From Pegea sp. RAD2-039 (Eukaryota; Chordata; Thaliacea; Salpida; Salpidae), in the NCBI GenBank assembly GCA_034620365.1, contig JAQGEQ010000299.1, forward strand, positions 62,001 to 126,000: a stretch of 64,000 bases of DNA. Reading direction: 5' to 3'. The stretch's first letter is position 1. Each line of letters opens with the position of its first letter. Below the pieces are notes generated by a model. It saw only the letters and a list, made by a program, of their open reading frames with translations, made no database searches and had not been told where the DNA came from. This document shows, piece after piece, positions 14,301-25,489 of this stretch. Made by a program: the position numbers and the translations under genes.

Positions 14301-17300
14301 ATTACATAAAGTTTGAAAAATTATGATAGTAGAAAGATTTCAAGCAATATTTTACACAAGCAAACTTGTTTTAGATTTTCAAAGGTTTCTGTTGTATTGT
14401 CTTTACTGAATTGTATTTTTCAAAATATTTTGATGAAGAAAAACACATTTTTCACTTCAAACTTTTTCATAGAATATTTTTTATGATTATTTTTATGATG
14501 ATTATTCTCTAAAACTGCGTTTAAAAGTAACTTTCTAGCTCTTAATCTTTCTACAAAATTTATTTGTGAAATTTTTTATTTAATAGTATAAAATTGAGTG
14601 ATTTATATAAGGCAAGCTTGCTTACAAACAAAAGTTTACTTTATTTATGTTTACTAGATTCATCTTATATTAATATTTCTGGAGTATTTAGTTTTATGAT
14701 AAAAATATTTTAGATTTACTAAAAAGCAAGTTTAGTTGTAGAGAGTATTTAAAGCAGATCATAAGGTCACATAAATGATTAGCTATTAAGTTACGAATTG
14801 ATAGAAGTATTCAACTGAACGTTTTACGGTTTTATCTTTCGTAAAATTTAGAAAAATATTATTCAAAAGTCAAGTAAACAAATAGTGTTAATGAAGCAAT
14901 ATATTTATTTTAAGTAATATTGAACTGTTTAATATTAGATGGTAATAAAGATTAAATTAAATTTAAATAAATACTTTTTGTGAGAGTATATTATAATTTT
15001 CTTCTGTTGACTTTTTATTTATTTGTATAACTTAATAATCTCTACTTAATAAGATAAAGAAATCAGCAAATTAATTTATTGTAAGCCATCTAAAAGTTTA
15101 TTTATAGCAAAGTTTTTGAATTTTCTTTTGAGAAGCTATGAGAAGTTAAAACTGTTTTTTTTTCAAAAGTATGTTATTTAATAGTGTGATATGAATAATA
15201 TGATATGATAATCATCATTATTTTTCTATTTATTCATAATATTTTATAATATGAAAGGTTTTATATAATATCAGTTTGAGCTGACATTACTGCATTAAAA
15301 AAAACTTTTTAGAAAGCCAATTGAAGCCATTTGTTTGTCAGATTATAAGCCTATTAGCTAAAAAATAATGAAATATAAACCAAAGATTTATTTATATAAA
15401 AATTTTAGAAAACTAAGTAATAATATAATCTTTTATCTATTTATCATTTTTATAAATAAGATTTATTTTTATTCTTTTCCTGAAAGCTTTTTAACTTGTG
15501 ACAAAATGTTTATTTATAAATAAAGAATTTTTATAATTGTTCAAGTTTTAAGTTTAAAAAACCTTTAATAATTTTGGTCTTTTTGTTAAATATAAAAGCT
15601 ACAATTTGATGTTTAAAAAGAAGTTTTAAAAAAGTTGGAAAGTTAGAAACAAATTGGTTTTTTCAGTTCTTCAAATGCTAAAATAAAAAAAAATAAAAAT
15701 AAATGAATATCAGTAAAGCTACTGAAAGCTCTTGCTACCAACATGATTTGAGTCCCATCAATTTTTCTGAGGCGAAAAGACTCGCAGCTAGCAGATGTTG
15801 TAAAACTGGTGAGATTCTTCATCGCAGCATCTCGAATTATGAATTTATTCTTGTCACGTGACTAACTGTAGTTTTTGTTTACAGTACAAACTGCAGTTAC
15901 AAATATGGAGAAAACAACGCGACCCGAATTTACATCTTCCGTAAAACGATCTCAAAATCAGAAACCAAATCAGATAAGAAGCTGTGACCCTGTGCTCCGA
16001 AAAGGACGGATCTCGAGGAACTCTAGAAACCGTAGATCTATGTCCGACCCCAACCTCCAGTTTCTTGAAATTATTAAACAATTTGAGATGAAGTCCTCTG
16101 AAGGTAATCTTTAATTTTTTTACTTAAATTCCGGATAGCTTAAAACGCGAAATTCAGTTTGTCGATAATTTTATTGTTGTTATTTCTAATCTGATTTTCT
16201 CCTGACTATAAACCTTTATTCAATCAATTTATTCTTAATTTTATCCAATTAAATTAGTTTAGTTAGATCTCCAACCTATCAGTGAATTATGATTAAACTC
16301 AACAAATAACTGAACAAGTTTCAATCAACAACTAAAGTAGATCTTGTGATTAGAACTTCTTCTGATTGCAAACTGTTAACCGCTGTATGTGCTAACGAGC
16401 AACTACTGTTGTATGTCAATAACAACATCCTTTCTATATCGATTACCAACAATAGTTGATTTTAAAGATCAGTTAGAGAAGAGGCTACAAGATACCTGTT
16501 TTAGAGCAAAAACTCTTTTTCATCAATTTGAAATTTAAAAAGCTTTTAGAAAAGCAGAAGAAAGGTTTTGTTGAAATCAGTTTTACAAATTTAGTTTCTC
16601 AATAATTTCAGTTAATTAATTAGCTGCAATAATTACAAGTTTTTAAAGTTCTTCAGTTTGTAAGCTTTTTTTTTACAAATACTAAAAGATTAATCAAATT
16701 AATAGACTAGAAGCCATTAATCAAAAACTTTAAACGTTTTGTTGTTTTAATGAGATACGTATAATATGATAACTTGAACGTCACTAAGTGTAAAGGATGA
16801 TTTTTCTTCACATTTTTCCCATATCCTTTATAGTTTTGGGTGTTTAGTATTCAGCTGTTTAATCTGAAAATCTTGTAGTCAGTTGTGTTGATCTATTTTA
16901 ATCACCATAAGATTTAAAAATTACTTTTCTATCTCAAGTTTTTCTAATTATAAGAAATTATGATTAAGTTTTTATAAAAGTTATTTGAGATTAGTCTGAA
17001 AGATCTATTTGTTCTTCAGAAAATAATCTTTAAAGAGTTTTCTTTATTCTATTTTGTTCTGAAAATTAATTGATAAATTTTATATACTTCTAAACAAAGA
17101 ACGTTTAAAACTGCTTTAAATTGGTGGAAAATTTTAGTTTTTTTTATAATTTCTTTAAAATTACATCAGATGTATTTATTTAACTTCCAGTTGTTCAGCA
17201 AATAATTTAAATCAACAATTTGTTTAAAAATCGTCTGAAAATGTTGTTTTAAGAACAATTGAAAAATACAACCGCGGTGAAATAGTGAAAACGTTTTTCT

Positions 17301-20300
17301 AAACTATTCTTGGACTAATATAACATATAATTTCAATGCAAATATCCTGCAAATGTAATTCCAACAATTTTTACTCATTTAAATGCAAGAACTTGTTTGT
17401 TATTTGTAACTTTTACAATAATTTTTGATATTGAAGGCTTCTACTAAGCCTTGTAAATGTCATTGAAACGCTCCAAAGATTTTATTTGACTCTGAATCCT
17501 TCAACTATATTCTTGAAGTATTTATTACAATGTATGCTAAACCTTGCAAGAAAATAGAGATTTTTTGGTAGAATATTTCTTTTCAATTCTAACTATAAAT
17601 AAGAAATAAGATACATAGACATAAAACATAATATTTATTTGTTTTTAATAAAATTTTCGTTATTTGAATCGATTTCAGCCTCTTGAAACACTCAGTTTTG
17701 AACTAAATGTCAGTTTGTTAACTATCTTATTAATTATTCACCTTTTTTTAACAAAAAATTTAAATCTTATTCCAAATTCAAACCAAACAAACCACAAATT
17801 TCTAATCCCAACTTTGATTTCAGTTCTGATACTTTGAACAAAAACTTTTAATGAGACTCTTAATCAAAGTCTTAATTGAAAGAAACTTTTTCGGTAAAAT
17901 CAATCATTCTAAGCCCAACCATATAAGGTAACTACCCAAGCACTTGAAACCTTTTTTACAATGACTTTGGACAAAAACTCAAAAACTCACAGCTTTGTTC
18001 AGTGAACCACTTACTTGCTTACCAACCGATTCATTCAACACTTTTTGTGCTAGAAAGTTTTAATTATTTCTATACAAACAAAGTCGCAATGAGCGGAAAT
18101 CTGATACTGATTACGTGTGTGACGTCACGTCGTGATGACGTCACTCAGTAAGTCTTCATTGGCAGCGTTTAATTGAATTTCTAGAAAATGAATTTGAAAT
18201 ACTGAAATTTTTGTGTAAGTAATATTTTCAAAACTAACATTTAGAAACTTTAATAAGTTTCTTATAAAGTGAAAAAAAAATACATTTTCTTGCTAATATA
18301 AGGTTACTTATAGCTTGGTGAATAGTTTTTATTTAATAATTCAACTTAAGGTTGTTTAATTGAATTAAAAATTTTACTTGTTGAAGATTAAACTCTTAAG
18401 AAATTATATTTTTTTATTTGATTCAGTTAAACTGCAGAATTAAAACTTTTTAGAGTGTTTTTGTCAACTTGTCTGGGTATAAACTCAGTTTTGTTTATTG
18501 TTTTATTGTAAGATATCTTGAAGACGAAAAACAAATATATATACAGCTTTTGTTACTATTTAAGATTTAAACTAATCGTATTTCATTCAATCTGTTAAAA
18601 GTATTTATTTTAATAAATGCGAAGGAGGGTGACTGAAGAGAACACTTCTCACTAACACACATTCTCACAAATAATATCTATTAAGTTAGAAATATAGAAA
18701 GTAAAAGATGTACCACATGGCGTTTCAGTTTAACAAAATTAAAAGGTTTTATATGAAATAAAACTATTAAAAAATAAAGGATTTGAGAAAAGAACCTTCT
18801 GTACGAAAATAAATATTCTTTTATAAAATAATTTATAGGAATTTGAAATGCTTCAAAATACTTTCCTTTTCCTTAATATTGAGTAAAAAGGTTGAAAGCG
18901 ACCAGTGAATGTGCTGAAGTGAAAGTTTTGAAAATCAAAATCAATTTAGAAATAAAACGTGTTCAAAAATCTTTAAAATAAAACGACTCACAAAGAGTTT
19001 GTTAATCAAAAGAGTAAGAATATTATTTATCCATTTAAAAGCAGTCAAGTTGGGTTTTTATTAGCAGAAGATTATTTAAAGATTTATTTGTCAAGTTAAA
19101 AATAAAAGCAAAACTATGTTTCATATAGAAGATATTCTGAAGTTTTTATTGAGTAATTGTTTCTTATTCAACGTTTTTACGTAATTATTTATAAACGAAT
19201 AATTGAGTAGTATCAGAATTGTTTTATATAGTAATAATAATAAGCTTACGCTACTGAATATCACAATAGCTTTGTTTACTATTTAAGCTGCAAATATTTT
19301 TGTTTGCAGAAACTGAAAAGCCAGCTACAACCAGAAAGTCCGTCAAAAATAAACCTAAAGTTGTAGTAACTCCCCCAGTAATTCCATCCAAACCAACCCT
19401 GCTGCCAAAGAAGACTCACTCACCAACACCTCTCAAGTCACCAACTCGACCACCAGTCAAGCCGAAGTCAACAAAAACCCTCGAAACAACATCTTCAAAA
19501 CACAGAGATATTCAAGGTCTTCGTGAAAGTCCAACTAAACGGTTTGATTACGATAAAGCAATTGAGTTTGCTGAAAGAATGGAAAGAGATTTGGAAATTC
19601 AAAGCAACAAAGAAAGGTCTTCAGTCATAGAAACAGCCAAACTGTTTGGAGCACCAACTAAAACCACTCTAAACAAGTCTAGGTAGATATCATCACTTTG
19701 TTTCTGTTGATACTTGTTTCTGTAGTTTCTATTAAACAGTCTAAACATGTTTAGATAGATAAATGTTTTATAATTATCAAATTAACAACTGCTACACAAA
19801 GAATTTTTGTTAAATAGTTTTGAACAAGATATAAAACATTAAAACATCAACCATTCGAAATGATCAAAACCATTTTATTCCATTCTTCATAAAACTAGAA
19901 AAGATTTGGTTTCTATTTTTGACATAAATTTACTACAAGTGAAACATTATGATGAAAGTTTATATTTAATGAGCTTAGAAAGCATATCGACTACTCAAGT
20001 GTTGAATAATTGCCTCGTTTATTCTCTATAAGTTTCTAAAAATAGCCATAAAGGTCTTATCATACATGGCTGGAATGTTTTCAAAAATCTTATTACCTGA
20101 CTTTAAAATCTATGAAAAATTTAAAATCGGTTATCTACTTAGAGATTACTTTTAACAGAAGTTTTTTTGTTAATTTTTTGTGAAATGCAAAACTTAGCTG
20201 TAAAGTTTAAACAAGTTATCGATTAGATAATTGAACTAAAATAAATTTTTGAAAAGTTAAACACGTTTAACCAGTTGATAAGGTTTCTATTAAGAACCAC

Positions 20301-23300
20301 AAACAAAAGTTATAATCGATTTAATTGGCTTCAAAAATAATTAACTTTTTGAACCAATAGAGTTGTTGGTGGTAAAACTGAACTGAAGTAAATAATAAAA
20401 TTGATTAAACATCAGAACATTAGAAACCAAATAAATAATTCTGTTCATCAAAACTCCAAGTAATTATTTATCTTGAAACTTTTTCAGATCAAACTCAACT
20501 ACAAGAAGTGAAACTTCCACCAGTAGCACCACTCCTACAGATACAACAGATAAAATGCTAGAACCTCTAAAAACTGATGACGTCACCACCTTCGAGACTT
20601 CACTGAAACCGATTGTTGTAAATGAAAATGAAGAAAAGGAAGATCTTTCAAAAGATGAAGAGCAATTTGCTACTGAAGTTGATCCTGAGCACCTTGATCC
20701 GGAGATCATACAAGATTCAGAGTCTCCGAAAGAAATCAATCAACAAAATCTGGAAGTCGTTTTTTCGAAACCGGATGTTGAACCGGAAGAAAATAGAAAA
20801 AGCTTTCTTCACACCCGAAGAATCCCGAAGAAGCCAAAAGCGGAAGAGGTTCAGGAAGAGACAATTGCGCCACCTAGTGATGAAACAGAACTCGTAAAAG
20901 AAGAGTTACCTCCAGTGTCAAAAGCTGACTTCTCGCTTCCACTTGACATCATCACTACGGACGCCATTAATGACGTCACAAACGATAACTCGAGCTCTTC
21001 TACTGTGACGACATCTAGTGGACAGTTTGGGGATGAATCAGCATCCGAAACTCCATCAACTGATCTAAGTGGGACTCGACCAGACTCGATGAGTTCCGGT
21101 TTCTCGGTGGCGACCGGTGAATTTAATCTATCAAATGAATACGACAAGATCGCGAGCGAAATCGCGGGCTCCGACTTCGACTTTGATCAGTTTGATGATG
21201 AAGATGAAGACACATTAAAGAGGAAGAACAAAAAGCAAGATAACTCTTTTAAAGATCTTCCTGAAGAACGAACTGATTCATGGGTCGAAGAACCAGTTTA
21301 TGATTCAGTACTGGACAGTGAAACGTGTACGGAGTCTCAACCAGTGGTAAGATTTCCTCTTCTCAATTCGTTTTGTTGATCTTTCTGATACAGGAGCAAG
21401 AAACAGTCGAACGGAAGTTAGCCAATATCGCAAAAGAGCTGCTCTCTACCGAAGTGAAGTATGTGGACATCCTCCATCTAATTGATCAGGTCAGTTTTAA
21501 GATCAGGTCAGTTTTAAGATCAAGTGAGATTTGAGTTACAAATTTCGGTTTAGGTCTTTCGAGTGAGCGTTGAAAAAGCGGTGAGGAGCAAACATATTCT
21601 TCCTGAGACTGTCGTGAACAGCATCTTCTCACAAATCGCCCCTATCTATGGATTTCATAAAAACTTTCTCCTTCCTAATTTAAAAAGAAGAATTGAAGAA
21701 GAATGGTTAGTGTAACGTCAAATAAAAATCGATTTTTCCCAAAAATTGTTGAAAAAATCTCTGGAAAGATTCCAGCTTTTCACATTTTGCAAATTCATTA
21801 ATAGTTAATGAATGAGTTTACTTCAGCTTCTTTTAAAAAACTATTTATAGAGTTGTAAAAATATCTTCCCATTTAAAAAGAGATTTACATGAAGAGGTAG
21901 GACCAAGTGATTAATGAAACGCGAAAAAAGTCTAATTATTCATCGTAAAAATCCAAAAAGGCACATAGCCTTTCCTTAATCTAAAATTGAACATTTGAAG
22001 TAATTTCTTTTATTTTTAAGGGATGTAAAACCAATGATAGGAGATATAATGGCAACCGCGGCTCCATTTCTCAAGATGTACAGTTTGTACGTTCAGCATT
22101 TTCGAGAATCAATGAATTTGATAAAAGTATGGACTCAGAAGTCAAATGCATTTGCAACAATAATCAATAACATCCAAAAAAGACCTGAATGCGGATGCCT
22201 AACATTAGAAGTAAGGTTTTAGGTGTTTAAATGACTTGAGATTAAACTTTTTGTGTTTTAGAATCATATGTTGACACCTGTTCAACGAATTCCTCGCTAT
22301 AAACTTCTTTTGGAAGATTATTTGAAGAGATTACCGAAAGATTCACCTGATTATGCTAAAACCACAAAAGCTCTTGAGCTTATTTCAAAAGCAGCTTCTC
22401 ATTCTGATGAAACCATCGCAAAATTAGTTGGTTTTTGTCAACTTTTCTTGATAAATGTGTTACAGTTTCGACAATTGTAGGAAAAGTTTCAAAAGTTAGT
22501 TCAAATATTCAATCAACTATCAGAAGTAAATTTTGAAATTGTCGACGTTTCGAGAGAGTTATATAAAGAAGGAAAAATCACGAAGATATCAGCAAGAAGC
22601 GGTGAAAAGCACGATCGCTATTTGTACTTGGTTAGTTCCAGCCTCATTTACATATATCACTCAATCAACAACATCTGATGTAGATTTAGAAACACCAACT
22701 AATTCTCCGAACCAATTTCTTGTTAATCTTCTTTCAACAAATTGTTTCAAATCTTTCGAGTTAATTAACTGGTTTCTGTCCACAGTTCAGTGACATGCTG
22801 GTCTGTTGTGCCCCACTTGGTCGTCTACAGGGCAAGAGTTACCGTGTCACTGCCAAACTCGATCTAGAAGGGATGCACGTGTCAAGAGGGGTCCGAAATA
22901 GTTCTAACCCCAATTCTGCCTCCTATAAAAGCTCTTTTTGTGTCTGTGGTCTTCAGAAGACGATGGAGTTCCAAGCCAGGTGAGTCTTTGAAAACCTCCT
23001 AAACATCAAAATTGATTTCTGTGAAACAGTAATGAGGATGAGAAAGAGAAGTGGCTTTCAGCTCTTGATTCAGCCATCGAAGAATTCAAGGAACGCAAAT
23101 CTACATTCAAATCAAAATCAATTAAAGAAGAGAACATCACTCCTACATCTCCACAGACCTCTGTCCACCTCATGAGTGATATCTTACTCTCGTTTCGTGG
23201 AGCTCAACCTCCTGAACTCATCAGTGAAGCAGAATTAGGAATCAGAGCGCCGCGATGGATCAAAGATCATGAAGTCACGATGTGTATGGGATGTTCAAAA

Positions 23301-24442
23301 CCTTTTCATAAGATCATCAGAAGAAGACATCATTGCAGAGCATGTGGAAGGGTCTGTTGATCTTATGGATGTTGATTTTTTGATGATAATTGTTTTTAAA
23401 ACCTAGGTGATTTGTTCTGAGTGCTCTGAACACAAAACAACGTTACAATATGACTCCAGTAAACCATATAGAGTCTGTGAGAGTTGTTATAAGATCTTAA
23501 ATGGGAGAGAACAACAAGAGATGATGGATTCTGAGAAACGAGGCGTCTTGGAGGTATTTCGATCGTTTCAATAACAACTATTAACAGATAAAACTACTTA
23601 TTGTTAAAAGCTTCAATTTGAAAAATTCTTTTGTTCAGGTCGAAGCAGATGAGGTCACCGCTTCCAGCGCGATCGCCGATTATCTCTACTTTTGTGAGAG
23701 TGAAAAAAAGAAGCATTGGGTAAAGATGTGGTGTGTGATCCCGAACGATCAACTTTGTATATACTTTTATGCAGCTCACCAGGTTTGTTCCTTTTCATCT
23801 GCTCATTATTTCGATAATTTTCTGCTGGTTTCATTTTACCCTACAATTTGTTTAACAAAAAAGATACTTTAAGACCTTTAATATAATCTCCTGATACAAT
23901 AGTTCTTTTTGTGCAAATTATTTGCATTTTAAATCTAAAAATTTTGATTACTCGACCAATTGATTACTTGTACACTTGTTTTTCTAACTGGTCTTGTGTC
24001 GTAGGACGTTCGTGCCCAGTCAACCTTGCCTCTACCTGGTTTTACGGTCAATGAAATAAATATCACCGAACACAAATTTGCTTTCAAAGTCTCTCAAGCG
24101 CGAAAAGTGATGTTGTTCGCAGCTGAAAGCAAATTACAAAAAGACAGGTTAACAACTCATTATCATTTTTCAAATCTTTAAAAGTTAATTTTAAAAAACA
24201 AATTTGTTCAATTTGAGAGTTTTAATTACATCTTTCGTGGCAGATGGGTTTACGCGATTTCTCAAGCTAGTAAAGGAGAAGATATAAGCCGTGAAGTTGT
24301 CAACACTTTAGGCAACTTTATCAACTCTAATCCTCCACAACACAATCGAGTTCTTCCTAAAGACTCGACTAAGATCAGCCCTCAGTCATTATCATCAAGT
24401 GAAGATGACTTAGAAAATAATGGAGGTTCTGTTCATGGATAA
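8390..24442 (+). CDS. FGD: FGD-family Rho guanine nucleotide exchange factor (DH-PH-FYVE-PH)
   Basis: Predicted 1257-residue exchange factor, by family knowledge loading GTP onto Cdc42 at PI3P- and actin-rich membranes. Exons: 8390-8810, 15885-16103, 19310-19682, 20488-21346, 21394-21489, 21554-21705, 22021-22210, 22262-22426, 22481-22630, 22786-22979, 23030-23351, 23407-23553, 23639-23782, 24005-24147, 24244-24442; all GT-AG with matching phases. Residues 1-624 are low-complexity: basic/Ser-rich, then proline-rich ([13 protein letters not shown]), then acidic. The DH domain spans about 625-825 ([20 protein letters not shown] is the conserved helix). PH1 is about 858-960. FYVE is about 1015-1080 with [17 protein letters not shown] and four Cys pairs (CMGC, CRAC, CSEC, CESC), so zinc and PI3P binding look intact. 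PH2 is about 1100-1210, ending in a Ser-rich tail. FYVE and DH look closest to FGD1/FGD4; the exact paralogue is unresolved. A TTATCAG acceptor-like site 17 bases before the ATG could be a 5'UTR splice or trans-splice site. Confidence 0.95.
8811..15702. other. FGD intron 1, first 6.9 kb
   Basis: Large A+T-rich intron starting at the GTAAGA donor after 8810. No exon-like stretch recognised apart from the candidate alternative first exon that follows at 15703. A slightly G+C-richer patch at about 9.30-9.44 kb contains a TGACTCA-type site and could be regulatory; that is only a composition-based suggestion. Confidence 0.55.
15703..15808 (+). CDS. Candidate alternative first coding exon of the FGD-like gene
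   Basis: An ATG at 15703 opens 35 codons (start [18 protein letters not shown]) ending in CTG followed by a good donor, GTGAGA, at 15809. The exon ends in phase 1 with a G, the same as exon 1 at 8810, so it joins in frame to the exon at 15885 across a 76-base intron. Composition is richer in G+C than the surrounding intron. Use of this exon would give an isoform of about 1152 residues, replacing the 140-residue start of the long form with a 35-residue one, and would imply a second promoter just upstream. The evidence is the open frame, donor and phase only; there is no transcript evidence, and chance is possible. Confidence 0.5.
18089..18147 (+). other. Candidate short exon or CRE-like element with paired TGACGTCA
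   Basis: An ATG at 18089 opens 19 codons and two bases (start [20 protein letters not shown] when joined on) ending at a perfect GTAAGT donor at 18148. The phase (2) does not fit the next exon at 19310 but does fit the exon at 20488, giving an open junction. The segment carries two TGACGTCA palindromes at 18120-18127 and 18136-18143, so a regulatory (CREB/ATF-type) role is at least as likely as a coding one. Low confidence as an exon. Confidence 0.25.
18631..18720. repeat. Dispersed repeat, copy 1
   Basis: About 90 bases that align with 25389-25489 on the same strand, sharing stretches such as CTAACACA, TTCACAAATAA and TAGAAATATAGAAAG, and ending in ACATGG. By eye the copies are about 75% alike with a small insertion in the second copy. 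Probably a short dispersed element; ends not defined. Confidence 0.55.
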
Positions 24443-24755
24443 CCATCAGCTATAACCTTCCGTATTCAATTCTTTCTTTATTCTTCTATTAACAGTTATT
24501 AAAATCTGACTGCTTTCGTATTTTTATAATAACAAGCTTTTTACACACAGAAATACATCTGAGTTCAACAATTTGTTTGTTTGTGACTTCTACCAAGGTT
24601 TTTGGAAAAACTTGTGTATCGTTTTTATTTTATTATTGACCGACATAATTTAAAAAATCCTTTTAATAATCCTTCAATCCATTTAATAGAAAGCTTTTTG
24701 AGTCTAAATGAAAATTAATAGCGAGTCTGTTGGTTTTGCAAAAGGATTTTTGTGC

Positions 24756-24761
24756 AATAAA
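24756..24761 (+). terminator. Possible poly(A) signal AATAAA of FGD-like gene
   Basis: AATAAA lies 314 bases after the TAA stop at 24440-24442, and a T-rich run follows at once. In A+T-rich DNA this hexamer is common by chance. Confidence 0.35.
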
Positions 24762-25388
24762 TCTCGTTTTAGTTGCAACCATTTAAACTAAATCAACTTT
24801 AATCAAGCGCTCTTCTTTAGAACTCATCAACTGAGCAAGCTATTTAATCCTAAGATTTAAAGTTGATGTTACAATTTATAAGTTGTAATATTTAAAATTC
24901 AGTTTAAATATTTTTAATTTAAATTCAAATTTTAATAATATCTCAAAGTATGAGAGTTTTTTGTTGAATCTTATCGAACAGCTGTTTTATTCTCTTTTTT
25001 TTGTTTCCTTGACTTGTCGGGTTACACATAAAGCGACCTGACAAAAAACTTGAAGTCCTTCAAATGACTTTTACCACATTAACACTGTAGCTATTTTACT
25101 AAGAGACCTGTTGACCCGTGGTTTCGACCAGCATTATTGTACCAATTAATCGATATTTCGTTATTTTTGTTGTAAAAGGTGTTTTTTTTTTCAAAAATAA
25201 AATCTAGAAAATATTTATGTTCTAAAATTTCTCTCTATTTCGGATATCAGTGTTTTGTTTTAGACATGGTTTAGATTTATTGTTTTTTTTGCTGTCTTTT
25301 TAAAGTTTAATTTTGTTTAATGGCGATATTATTAAGTCAATTAAAATCATTTAATAAGTTAAATCAATATCACTAATAAAAATTTAAG

Positions 25389-25489
25389 GCTTGAAAAGAG
25401 CACCTCTCGCTAACACATTTTCACAAATAAAATAGTTTTTATTATATATAATTAAGATAGAAATATAGAAAGAAAAAGACGGTACATGG
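25389..25489. repeat. Dispersed repeat, copy 2
   Basis: Aligns in the same orientation with 18631-18720 inside FGD intron 2. This copy has an A+T-rich insertion in its middle (TTTTATTATATATA). Confidence 0.55.

Larger units (their letters stand above)
16104..19309. other. FGD intron 2
   Basis: A 3.2 kb A+T-rich intron. It contains the double TGACGTCA site and candidate exon at 18.09-18.15 kb and one copy of a dispersed repeat at 18.63-18.72 kb. Nothing else recognised. Confidence 0.6.

Noticed and set aside
20464-21147. Antisense Ser/Val-rich open frames opposite the FGD acidic exon
   Set aside because: They are reverse-strand shadows of the acidic, Glu/Asp/Thr-rich coding exon 20488-21346.
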